Shown: positions 23,436-39,000 of the stretch, piece after piece
Position numbering within the stretch: the stretch's first letter is position 1
Layout: each line of letters opens with the position of its first letter
NCBI GenBank assembly: GCA_949752745.1
Contig: OX457032.1
Span: 16,036,720 to 16,100,719, forward strand
Source of the DNA: Protula sp. h YS-2021
Lineage: Eukaryota; Annelida; Polychaeta; Sabellida; Serpulidae
Direction of reading: 5' to 3'
Length of the DNA: 64,000 nucleotides
Position numbers and translations under genes: made by a program
The notes under the pieces: generated by a model
What the model saw: only the letters and a program-made list of their open reading frames with translations
What the model was told of the DNA's origin: nothing
The model's database searches: none

Positions 23436-26400
23436 CTGCAATAAACAAATCCGTGTTTATCTTGCTTTGGTATCAATGACAATCTCAAGATTATAAAATA
23501 AAGCTTGTTTATTGCATAGCATGAAGTGTAAAAACTGCTAAAATGCCTTAGGCATGTAAATAATTGAAAAAAATAAAGCGTTATATAACAGAAATCTTCA
23601 GCTTCATCTGTTAAAGCCACCCAAAACGACTAGAAATGGGTTGTAAATTAATTTATCTCACGTGTAAAACTGATTTAACTAGAGCATCAAGGTAGTCCAT
23701 TTCTTACAACAGCCTACTACTAGTCCCTTGTGACACATGTCCTCCGGTGACGGTAGCTCTCTCATTAGCTACACAATTCTATATATCAGTGTTTACTTAT
23801 TGGCCATTTTACATAAACTTTTTTCGTAAAATACAATGGCCCAATTATAAATTATGGCGCACAAGTTTTTATGGCCAGATAACAATTTTTTTACTGAGAA
23901 AATACGTGTTTTCTTGAGATCAGGATATCGAATCCCTCATTATCGCCCACAACAACAGTGAATCCACAGTTGCAAAATCACGCTTTACTCTAGTTTGGGA
24001 GTTTCGCTGAGGTCGAAAATAATGCGCCAGGGTACTTCTCAGTGTGCTTTTAAAGAAAAAGCTTGCCAGTTCGAGCCTTGGTGTCCTTGAACGTGCGCCG
24101 AAAGATCCAGAGTCTCGAAAATTGAGAGCAATGGCCATTTCTATTGCAGGAACTGTGACCCTTTCTGTCCTAGGAAGATAGAAAGGCTTCGCTGGGACTA
24201 CCTCGTAGGGAAATCCGAAAGTACTTCTTGAACACTAAGGTAGCGTCAAGAAGCGGTTCACTACTGAATGTTCAGCTCTAAATAGGAAACATTTTCAGTT
24301 GCTTACAGCTAGATCTACATTATGTCCAAGAAGCCGCTCGCTACTCTCCCGTAGAATATCTCTGACAGAAAGATATTACGAGTACAAGTACGGACTAAAA
24401 AAGTAAGAGTTAAGACTACGTTCGCTTGCAGACATAGTCATGAACCAAGCAACGTGGGATATAATGAAATGAAACCTGTGAGATTAATTGATTAAATGCT
24501 TTTCTTGGCAGAACTGGTGCTGATTGCTGAAAGCTTTCTACTTTCTTTTTCACTTTTATGGTTTTGTTTACTTCCGGGTTCAAATTTAGGTCATTTGAAA
24601 AGGATATAAGCACAACAGAAAGACATCCGAACAAGAAACAGGCGTTGTCTTTCTGCAACATATTTCATGCGTTTTACTTGAATTCTGCAAAACAGCTATG
24701 AAAACGCAAGTTCTGGATTAAATGTAATCGCAAATGCACATCATAGTGAGCAGTTCTCTAATTTTGAGGCAGACGACGCTTTGGACGTGTTCTTTAGTTC
24801 TTCAGTGATGTCACGACAGGTCTTGTCGATCATGAATATTCAATCAGTTACCATTACTAAACTAAACTCGCTTTATTGTCAATATGTCCTATTTTTGCAA
24901 AAAATCTTCATGCGTTTTACAATTGTGGTAAGTATGAAATTTTGAAAAATTCTGTTTGTGCACATTAACAGAGTCACAAAAAAGCATCTCATTAACGCAC
25001 AGCCAATTTGTCTAGTAAGGCTATCGCAAAAAGTGAAACTGCCCAATATGTATTTGTATATATTTGCTATAAAATGCAAACTTAAAGTGGTTGCTGCTTT
25101 GTGGGTTATGATTGGTTAACTAACTTGTGTAAATACACACGTGAGCTCCGCGTAGCGGAAGAAGTTAAATATTACTTATTTTTTCCTGATTCGTACATGA
25201 AGTTTCAATGAGTTATTATTTTGGCCTAACTGTATTGCTTTTACTAAAATGTGTATTTTCTTGGTCAACGTCTTAAATGAGTCACAAAAAACATCTGATG
25301 CTCAGCTCAGGTCACTAAGTTCAGCCCTTGGAGCATTATAAAATAAATCCTAAAAATAATCTGTTTAAGCTGCCCAAGAGACAGCCCAGGTAGTTTTATT
25401 TGTGGCGTATAAGACAATGTTTGGTGTGGTGCTTAAATTAGATATTACTATTTAGAATTAGGCAAAGATCAATCGTTTTAGCATTTTGTATTTATCTTTT
25501 AACAATAATATTTTTGATCCCTACAAAGTGTTAAAATTTTTATTCCCAAATAGGATAAAAAGAAATCAGTATACTGAATAAGCTTTTAACTCGGTTTTGT
25601 TAATCTATTCTGCAGATGTTCGTTTTAACTTTTCAGATTTCTTTGTAAACAAACTATCCTTAATCTAGACGGTGCTTTTATTTATTCTTAGGTTATTTTG
25701 ATACTGCCAGCCATGATTTTAATCGTTAAACGTTTTGGAAACTACAGACAAGCATTAGCAATGTTTTGTTCATATCCATATGTTTGCATGGCAGTATAAA
25801 ATAAAATTTGTGCACACCCAAATAAAGTATGTACACTGAGAGACAAGCGAGAGCTGGCTTGTTTGTCACCTGTAGCAGAAATTTTGGTGTTTTCCCAGAT
25901 CTTCTTGTTCCATTTTTTTTCTCAAACATTCTTTTGAATAACGATTACTGTCTCATTATTTATAGGCTCGCTTATACAATTGCTTCTGTGTATCTGAAGT
26001 GCAGATATGTCATCAGCTTTTGAATTTGTTTTATTGAGTTTGTCTGTGCCGTTTTGTGGTAGCAAGCCAGACAGCACAGCAGCGCTCTATTTGTCTTACA
26101 GTAGATTTCTAAGCCACAAATGATTCATTATGGTTAACTTTTCCGCACTATAGTTTAGACAAAAGGTTAAGATTTTTTGAGTTGTAATTTTAATATGGTA
26201 GTCCTATGTCCAGGTATTTTATTTTGAGTTTCACTTGCTTTAATGACGTTATTCTTCTAACCACTTATTATGTACAGTGATAGGAGCGTCTGTTGGAGAA
26301 AGCTCGTTTCGTCTTAACTAAATTAGCATCTGAAGCGACAAAGTTTGGCGTCTATTAAAGTGTGCAATTTGATAAAAACAGCATAAACTCATTTGTTGCC

Positions 26401-26700
26401 GAGTATCTGATTTGTTTGTTTGTTGAACTTTATGACGGAACAGATATTCCAATGAGGTAATCGCCGTGCGCCCTCCACAAATTGTGCAAGGCTACATTAA
26501 TTAACACGAACACCAAATTCACTGGTGAATGCAAAATTGTTGTTTTTCTTCGACATATCTGTCTACTGGTGTCAGCCCACCCCCCCCCCCCTTCATTCCT
26601 TAATACTTTATATGATATTTAATGTGGGAAAACTACATGGTGCGTAACTGCTTAGAAGGATATTTTTTCAACCGCGCAGAGGATGTTATTGCAATTGTGC
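23436..26700. other. Region between divergent DENND2 and RPL27A starts
   Basis: No coding exon is recognisable. It should contain the 5' untranslated exon and promoter of DENND2 (minus strand). A repeat at 23840-24210 has an inverted homologue at 27235-27970. Confidence 0.5.
23840..24210 (+). repeat. Left copy of an inverted repeat pair
   Basis: It shares several blocks with the reverse complement of 27235-27970: tgttttcttgaga, aatcccNcattatc, gtcgaaNaataatgcgcca, gccgaaagatcc, tctcgaaaattgaga, and aggaactgtgaccctttctgtcctaggaagat (split here as two runs). Ends are approximate. Confidence 0.7.
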
Positions 26701-26707
26701 GCATAGC

Positions 26708-26739
26708 CTTTTTTTCCTTTTTGGGTCGTTACTTCCGAG

Positions 26740-26742
<3 letters not shown>
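26708..26742 (+). promoter_or_regulatory. RPL27A: Proposed RPL27A first exon with 5'TOP-like leader
   Basis: A pyrimidine run (cctttttttcctttttgg) is followed by cgttacttccgag and ATG|gtatgtgtg (ATG at 26740, donor gt at 26743). A start codon directly at the donor in phase 0 fits exon 2 exactly. A pyrimidine-led 5' end is the TOP signature of ribosomal protein mRNAs. No transcript supports it; other ATG-donor pairs in the 5-kb upstream region cannot be excluded. Confidence 0.5.
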
Positions 26743-30393
<3,651 letters not shown>

Positions 30394-30447
30394 AAACTGA
30401 AATAACTGATTTAAAAAAAGCACGCCATTGAATATGTATTTATATGG

Positions 30448-30453
30448 AATAAA
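30448..30453 (+). terminator. RPL27A polyadenylation signal
   Basis: A canonical AATAAA 55 bp downstream of the RPL27A stop codon, in the sense orientation. A short 3'UTR is usual for ribosomal protein genes. Confidence 0.8.
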
Positions 30454-32959
30454 AAGGTCCTGGAAGTTAAGTGTTTTCTTTTCCAACTATTTTGGGCTTG
30501 AGATTACTTCTGTGTTCTGAACGGCAGAAGAATTTTGTCATCGGCGCTGAAAATTATTGTGCAGTGCGATTCAGCAGATAGCAGTAAAAGCAACAGTCTG
30601 CAATTTTTGATAGCGAACTTCTGAAAGAGGTTGCGTCGCTTTATGCTTCGTATGAACTGAATACATTAACATCTAGGATTTGTGCCTATATTGTATTGGA
30701 CGTCAGTGGTGCCCCCACTTAACCCCTCCCCCCCACCCCCCACCAGATTTGTAGGTCTCCCCCTGAGGGAAACGTATATAGTATGTGGTGTGTCTGTCTG
30801 GCCGCAGTGAGTTCTTATGAAATTAATGAGTCGATTTTTCTGAAAACAAACATACATATTAGGGTACATGTCTAGATGATGCCCGTGTTCTTTTTTTTTC
30901 GCTCCTTCAAAAATTCTATTTTTCGCAAATTTTGAACATGGCTGGGGGGGGGGGTGTTCGCGCATTTTGTTTTCACTTTGGCAGGCTATATCATCAAGAC
31001 AGTTCGTTGGATAAGGCTCAGACGTTGCAAGAAGAAAACACATATAGCGTAAATGTATACTGCGAAGTTTTTAACCCAGCCGACGGTCTGGGTTAGTCTT
31101 GTCACTATGGGGGGCTTGAATGTATGTGCGTATGTTAAACTTTTTCTTTACAATGATACTCCTACAGTTATGCTCCAATCATTTTGATATTACGCGGGAA
31201 TGTTCCCTGGGTGGTCCCCCACCTGCCTATTATTTTTTTTTTGACGACTGACGAAAAACTGGCAAAAATGGCGCTTTTTGTACCCGTTTTGATCCATTTT
31301 CCTACAGTTTTACACCAATAGTTCAGATGTTGTGCAGGGATGTTCGCCTACCAGGCTATTATTTTTTTTTTCGCGGTTCGCCTAAAACTGCCGAAATGGC
31401 GGAACTTTGAAGTTTGGCAAAAACTGGAATAAATGTAGTAAATAACTGAATTGTCAAACCATTCATTTCTCTCAGTCTTTTTCAAACAGTTATAAAATTA
31501 AATCGAAAGTTTGTTAGGTGCTTCTCCACCTGGACTTCGCTTTTTTCGCAAATAACAAAAAAATGCCGAATTGGTGGAATTTTAAAAATTTTGAAAATTT
31601 GTGTAAATGTCGGTAAATACGTGAACCGTCAAAACCCAACCTCTCCAACATCCCTTTTCGGGTGGCTTCCAATTTCGAATTAAATGCATTTTGCATACTT
31701 CATTTTTTTGGTATTAAGTATTCGTTTCAGAGGTTTCTCTCTTTTCTTGTTTTGATAACGAGGCTGGGTCATGTGCGTGGACATGCTTGTTCTTCATTGC
31801 CGTTGAAAATGTATTTCTGGCGAATTTTTAAATTCCTGATTTTTACGTTTTTTGGCCATATTGTTTGCGATATCTCCGAAACAGTTGGTTGGATTAGGCT
31901 GAAACGTGGCAAGAAGAACCCACATATAGTGCAAATGTTTACTGCGAAGTTTTTTTCTGTTAAAATGTATTTTTGGCTATTTTTTTTTTTTTTTTTTTTA
32001 AATTTGGGCATTAATGTACTTTTGAGCAAGGAATTTTTTCCATGTGACATATCCGTTTTTGTTTTAACAAAAACACTGGCCAGTCTAGTTTCAAATCCAG
32101 GTTTTGCTCTGGGTTGGTGAATCTGTCCTCTTGTCTACTGCAGTGGCCGGGCAGTAAAATTATCAACTGAGACGTGAAAAATTGGCAAAACATATGTAAG
32201 CGATTCCACCCTTGGCCTGTCTGCGCTACATTTTGACACATTGGCCATCATGAGTGGCATTTTGTATGTGCGTGTGGTTTAGATAACTTGTTCACTCAAA
32301 CCTTAAAAGATTTGCTTTATGACTCGTATGGTCATATTTTGGTCCACTTGTTCTTGGATAAACAATCAGTCGAATTAAGAAAGATGTTCGCGCCCAGCTT
32401 TGCACTATTTCAAAGGACATTGGCCTTGCACTTGGTACTGCTTGTGACCGAACTTCGGCTTGGGGATCGTGGCCTGCTTCATTGGTTAACTTGTTGATAG
32501 ATCATCAACTTTTGTTGCATTTCACAACCGGCATTGCATTAAAGATTACACAAAAAAATCTACAATGACTTTTTTTATACTTTTATTTCTTCCTTTGTAA
32601 GTTTCGACAATCCGCTAAAAATTTTACGGTTCGTTGAAAAAGGAATTCTGAACGAATGAGTCTTGATTACCACTTCATTTAAAAAATAGAAATTTTATAG
32701 TAAATATTAGTAGAGCCTGAATGATTCAATCAGAAAATAAGTAAGATCTAAACTCGCATCAGAATACGAAACTCCGGAGCAACTCTTCTTACATAAGCCT
32801 TGTATTGATTGGAGTTCCCAGATCTGGCTAATATTTTTTCATTGAATAATTTTTATTGACGAGAATTAATAGACCTTCCTCTTGGAAATAAATTGAAAAA
32901 CTAGACCGTTTTCGATACCGAGTAGCGAAAATTACACTTGGAGGTCACACAAAATATGA

Positions 32960-33415
32960 TTCTGAACTCTTAAAATTCAGAACTGACCATGGACCAGGAG
33001 GTAAAGGTCACCATGATACCTCTTCCCTTATCTTCTCTTCTTTTAGGTCCAAACTTCGAATATAAGCTCTAAATCACACTGCTTCTAACCGTTTTTTGAA
33101 CTTACGGTTTTTGATAATGACCATGACTGAAATGGTCATGATCACCGAGGTACCTCTAACATAACGCCGTTTAGGCTGAAAGAGTCGAAACAGCCCCAAA
33201 ATAGATCCATCTACCCGTTTTCAAGATACTGATCAACGCACGGTTTTTCACCGTCACCATGACCGAGAAGGTCAAGGTAACCGAGGTTTCTCTTACATAG
33301 TCTTTAACCCAAAGGGTCGAAAATAAGCTTAAAATCGCTCTATCTCTAACCGTTTTCGAAATAATGGCCAACTTCTGGCTTTGACTTTGACCATGACCGA
33401 GGAGGCTAAGGGCTA
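32960..33415 (+). repeat. Diverged tandem repeat, unit about 133 bp
   Basis: Three units and part of a fourth. Each contains (t/c)gaccatga(c)c(g)a..ggtcaagg, then accgaggtacctct, an A/T-rich middle with a gtcgaaa-like core, and taaccgttttcgaaat. Copies are clearly diverged. Confidence 0.65.
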
Positions 33416-33582
33416 AAAAATGCGATTCTCAAATTCTAATCATCCTCTACCAGTGAGCCAAATTTCATCATTCAAAACGGGGAAACCCAAGAGATTTGGA
33501 CGATCAATACGCCTATGCTGATAGCATAACTGTTCCTTTAACTGCGTAATCAAAGCATTTGCATGACTCATAATGGGCGTGA

Positions 33583-33892
33583 ATGGCAAGATTTAAATGT
33601 CCATTTTTGCATAATAAATGTTAATGAATTTTTATAAAAATTCTGCTGGACCAACTACACATGCCACATTTTGTCTCTGTCAAATTTGGTCGTCCTAGCC
33701 CCAGCCGTCTCAGAAGAGTTCGCTTGAAAAGGTCAAATGTTAAATTTCAATGTCCATTTTTGCATATAAAATGTTGATGAATTTCTAAAAAAAAAAAAAA
33801 AATGAGCTGGGCCAACTGGACATGTTATTCTATGTCTCTGCCAAATTTGGTCTTCCTATTCCTAGCCGTCTCAGAAGAGTTCGCGTGACAAG
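33583..33892 (+). repeat. Tandem duplication, unit about 155 bp
   Basis: Both copies run from aatgtccatttttgcat through gccaaatttggtc to tcctagccgtctcagaagagttcgc. The second copy has a long A run near 33787. Confidence 0.75.
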
Positions 33893-34730
33893 GTTTTAGC
33901 GGAAACATACGGAAGCACTTTACCGAGTCGTACGATTTCAATAAACTAGGGTATTTTAAATCCCCAAGTGTAAAAATTAAAAATAACCCAGAAAAATGAA
34001 CAATTGAATGAGTAACCGAAAATAAACAACAAACTTCATTTTGAAGGTCCTATCTTGAGTAAAAGTTATTTATTCCTTATCGTGTGATACATCGATCATG
34101 GCTTCCACCTTAATTTATTTATTCATTGATCTTGTAATAATGGATCACTTCGCAGGACCACCTTTTAACCTTTATAAAGTACTATAAAGAGTTTACATAA
34201 AAATGAAAATAATAAGTGTAATCAATTTAAAATACCTCTAAAAAGGTATTATTCTGAAGTACTCCATTAAACACAAAAACTCCATTTTAAAAGTCATATC
34301 TTGAGTAAAAGTTAACGCTTTTCGACGGGTACCTTTGTTGATTCAGCTATTCTGTAATACATAAAGCATGGCTTCCACCATCATAGCTTCCACCTTTATT
34401 CACTTATCCTGTAATACATCGATCATAGCTTCCACCTTTATTCACATATCCTGCAATACATCGATCATGGCTCCCACCTCAATTTATTCATTTATGTTGT
34501 AATAATGGATCACCTTTGCAGGACCACATTTTTTATCTTTATAAAGTACTATAAACAGAAATTACACTGCTGTAATAAAAAACATGAAAATTTAATCAGT
34601 TTTCCGAAATTAACAACAGAATATCATTAGCCACAAGTTTTGTCATGATGTTTAGATAGCCAGTGTATGTCCGGGGCCTGTCCATATTTTCCTCCGAGTC
34701 AAGAAGGACGAAGTTAATAAAGTTAATAAT

Positions 34731-36079
34731 TTATCTCAAAATTGCGCGTATTTCAAAGGGTTTTGGAGAAAAGGTAAATCCAAATATGCCTTCTTCGTCC
34801 AACTTTCTCACGCCCTCTGGTGGGTGAAAGGTGAACTTTTGCAGAAGCGATGCGGCAAACAGGAATAACTCTTGGCGGGCAAGGACTTCACCGAGGCACT
34901 GGCGCTTGCCCATGGAGAACGGGATCAGATGTGAGTGACGTTCATAACATCCCTTGTTGTTGATAAATCTTTCCGGTCGAAACACGTGCGGATCTTTCCA
35001 CGTAGCCGGGTTCATATGAACGTGTGTTAAGTTCTGAATGATCTGTGTGCCAGCAGGTATGTCATATCCGCCCAGGGTCGCGTCTGTTTCTGTGTAGTGT
35101 GGAACAGAAAGTGGCACTATAGTTTTGAACCGTTGGACCTCCCAAATGATGGCCTGAACGTAGTGCAGTTGGTCCTTATCGGAAATTCGCACTGGCCGAT
35201 CTTTGCCGACAACCCGATCGATTTCTTCGTGTGCCTTGTCCTGAATTTCAAGACGATTAGCCATTAACAATAGCAACCACTTCATACTGGTAGCAGTCGT
35301 TTCCATCCCTGCTACAAAGAAGTCACGCATCATAAAATGAATGTTGTCTTTATCAAGGTTTGATTCATTTTTTCTAGAATTCAACTGATCCTCTATCAAC
35401 GTGTGGACGAAATCTGTATTCAAACCCGATGTATGAGACTCGTAATGCTCATTTATTCCCTTCCGTGCGAAATCCATAATGCCATGATGGGCCTTCATAA
35501 ATTTATCCAGTCCGCGCTTCATGCTGGGAATCCAGCATAGCCATGGAAAGAAATCTAGAATGAAAACTTGCGCTCCTGATTTAACAAGGTTATCACAGTA
35601 TTCAATTACTTCAGAAAACGATTTATCGTTGTGTTCATATCTTGTATTATAGAGCACTGAATTAATAACGTTTGTTACTGATATGGTTAGCAATGCCCCA
35701 AGGTCGTAGGCTTCTCCATTTCTTGCTTGAATTGCTCGTGCAAGGATTTCAGCTTCTTCTTGTATTTTCGACTCCATCACTGGTTTACCGAATCCCAATG
35801 TGCGAAAAGTGCTCAGAGCATTGTTGCGATGGCGACGCATTTCGGTCGTATATTCGGCATCTACAATTCCGAGTTTGTGGGGGTTGGTTTTTTGGAGCAC
35901 ATAGCCATCACCCCGTCCAGAGAATTCATTACTTTTACTAACTAAAGCTTGTTTCATAAGGTCGTAGGAATTCAGAACAACGCATCGGACGTTCCCTACA
36001 TATACTGTGAAAATATTTCCGTATGTTTCACCGAGCTTGGTGAAGTCTTCTGGCTTAAACCCATGAAACAGTAGGGTAC
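34731..36079 (-). CDS. P450 copy A exon 2
   Basis: The acceptor is ttattgtag|GTACCC, the exon is 1349 bp, and TAA at 34733-34731 is the stop. It encodes TLLFHGFKPEDFTKLGETYG through to the haem loop and the C-terminus PFEIRAILR. No stop or frameshift is present. Confidence 0.95.
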
Positions 36080-39000
36080 CTACAATAAAGAAGTAACAAA
36101 GTAGAAGTGTGATACTTTAGTCGTCTCCGCCCAAGACTGGGGAGCAGATACCAGTTTTAAATTAAAACTGTATAGATCATTAATATGATCTAGAATAGAT
36201 TATGGTAGCATCGTCTACGGATCAGCAAGACCTTCGTACTTAAAGATGTTGAACCCAATACAAAAACCAAGGCCTTTGCCTCTGCCTTAACGCTTTCAGA
36301 ACGTCACCCGCGGAAAGTCTTCACGTTGAAACAAATGAACAACCATTAGATATCCAACGAATCAAACTGTCAATGCAATATGCAACTATACGCAAATAAA
36401 GAAAACCCCACCCATAAGGCAGTGTTTGAAAAAGACCGTTCAGAAATCCTAAACACACGACCTAGGGTTATCGTACCCTTTGGTACTAGAATCCGTAACC
36501 ACCTTAATAATGCTGGAATCAAAGTCGAGCAAACTGCAAACTTAAAAGTTTCGAAACACCCAACATGCAAAATACAAAGACCAACCATAGCCAAAACTCT
36601 GACAAACTTTTCCAAAGACGCAACAAATGCTTAAGAGTTCAAAGTTAGGTTTACTGAGATAAAGGAAACCTGCTTCACCATCATTTCATATACACGGACG
36701 GATCTAAACTCGATAACAAAATTGCTCCCTCAATAGTTACAAAATCAAATACCCCGAAAACAAGATTACCAAACGGCTCCTTCATCTTTTCCGCGGAGGT
36801 TCGAGCACTCCAACTAGCCATGGAAATTGTCAAGATTAGTAGGTACAAAAAGTTTGTTATCGGTGTCGATTCGTTATCGGTCTTACAATCTGCAAGTGTC
36901 GAATACAATAATTTTTGACCTAATTGAACGTTATGAAAGGGCAATCAAACAAGGCAAATCCCTAGTGTTTTGCTGGGTGCCAAGCCACGTCGGCATAGCG
37001 GATAATGAAGATGCGGATCAAGCAGCAAAAGAGGCACTAAACTACAACATATCCGACCTCATACCATACTCCGACTTTAAACCCTATATCTCAAGTTATG
37101 TAAAAAAAACCTTTGGCAACAAAAGTGGAACGGGCAAAGAAATAACAAACTCTTTCAAAATCAATCAACCATTGGACAAAAGCAGCTAGCTCTTGACAAT
37201 ATTCGCGACAAAACGGTAATGAATAGAGCTCGAATCGGGCATACATACATCACCCACAGATATCTTTTGTGAGGCGATGCGCCTCCAGAATGTATTGGTT
37301 GTCAAGAACGTCTGACTGTAAAACATATTCTACTCAATTGCGTAGATTTTCAGAACAGATTTTCACGCTACTACAGTGTGAATTCCATGAAAGACCTTTT
37401 TACAAAGGTAGCACCAAGCAAAATTATTTCTTTTCTGAAAGAAATACACTTGTACAGTAAGTTTTAACTCAATTTAGTTGGTTTTAGATGTATACACTAC
37501 TTTTTATGTTTATTTTAATTGAGTTTAGTTTCAACTGAGTCTTCCTATAGCAACAGAACCGACGCAATATGATCCTAACGGGTTGCTGTTGTCGTTAAAC
37601 CAATCAATCAATCAATCAATTTAACAAGCTCCAGTGATCCTTCACCAATTTACCAACCACAAAATACTTTTCACACCTGACTGTTCAAGATGTGTTTTTA
37701 GCTTCTGCCCCATCCCAGCAGATCGTAAACCAACAGAATGTTATACTAAACCATAGGTGCATACATATAGAAAAGTCGCCACCTAACAGAAGAGCCCCAA
37801 AAGGTGGTGTCAAAACAAGGCAGTTGCTGGAGTCTGTGCATTTAACCTTGTAACCTTGATTTCAGATGGTTGTTTATCAAAATACAGTACATATTCGATA
37901 AGTAGAAATTTCATAACTCGAAATATTAGATAAGTTGAAGTTTTTTTTGGTATCATGCTTTGTTATCGCTGCAGGACTTGCAGCTAATTGATAACTCGAA
38001 ATATTTCTAACTCTAAGTGATCTGAGGAGGATTTTCCCTTTTTTGTGGCTACGCCAGTGCAATTCTATAGTATTTATCAGTATCATGATTTACACAAGCA
38101 GCCGTTTAAACAGTGTCACTGACTTCTTTCTGACCACTTACGCAGCCTCTTTCTGAATATGTGTATACACGTGCTGCAATGCACATCACTTTATATTTAC
38201 CATATTTATATTATTGTTTATTTAAGGTCCATGTTTCACCCAACTCTTGCGTTGTCTGCTTGTGTCATAACTAATCCTTATCTGTATAAATAAGCATTGC
38301 AATTGTGACTCACTCAGTTACTGATTACCGTGTTTGTTGGATATAGCTTTCATGCAACCATGAGGATCTGGACGATGCACTGTACAAATGGTTTATGAAT
38401 GCAGTTTTCAAAATGTGCCGTTAAGTGGTCCGGAACAATCTGCTGCTCTTGGTCTAACAGAGTTTAAGTGTTCATATGGCTGGCTTCAAAATTTCCAAAA
38501 GCGATACAGCTTAGTGTTCAAGATGGTGTGTGGTGAATCAGAAGCGGTTAATATGGATTCAGTTCACAAATGGTTTTCCAAAATTTTCACAGAAATATTG
38601 GTTAATTATAAGCTATGCCATGTCTACAATGCCGATGAAAGTGTATTTGTTTTTTTTTCTCCTCGAACTGCTACCACATTGTACGCTTACCTTCAAACGC
38701 GACGACACTCATGGTTTAAAACAAAGTAAGGAACGAAAAACTGATGCTTTGTGCCAATATGAACGGTAGTAATAAAGTGAGACCTTTAGTGAATCGAAAA
38801 ATGCTTGCTGTTATGAACACGTGAATACTTTGCCTGTGGACTATGAAGCAAACAAAAAAACTTGGATGAATAGTGAACTTTTCACTCAGTGGATACGGAA
38901 ATTTGATTGAAAATGCAACTTTAAAAATGAAAGGTGGCTTTAATTTTGGATAACTCTACCCCTACTCACTACAGGCGACATTTGGCAACTAAAATGTCGC

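Larger units (their letters stand above)
30454..34730. repeat. Gene-free stretch made largely of diverged repeats
   Basis: No host exon is seen. A block at about 30982-31060 (cagttcgttggataaggctcagacg to tactgcgaagttttt) recurs at about 31880-31955. A unit of about 135 bp built on cctacagtt...ccaat and ggctattattttttttt recurs at 31160-31290 and 31297-31410. A unit of about 133 bp recurs three times at about 32960-33400, and a unit of about 155 bp twice at 33583-33892. A block of about 250 bp recurs at 34036-34200 and 34280-34560 downstream of the first P450 gene. Confidence 0.6.
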
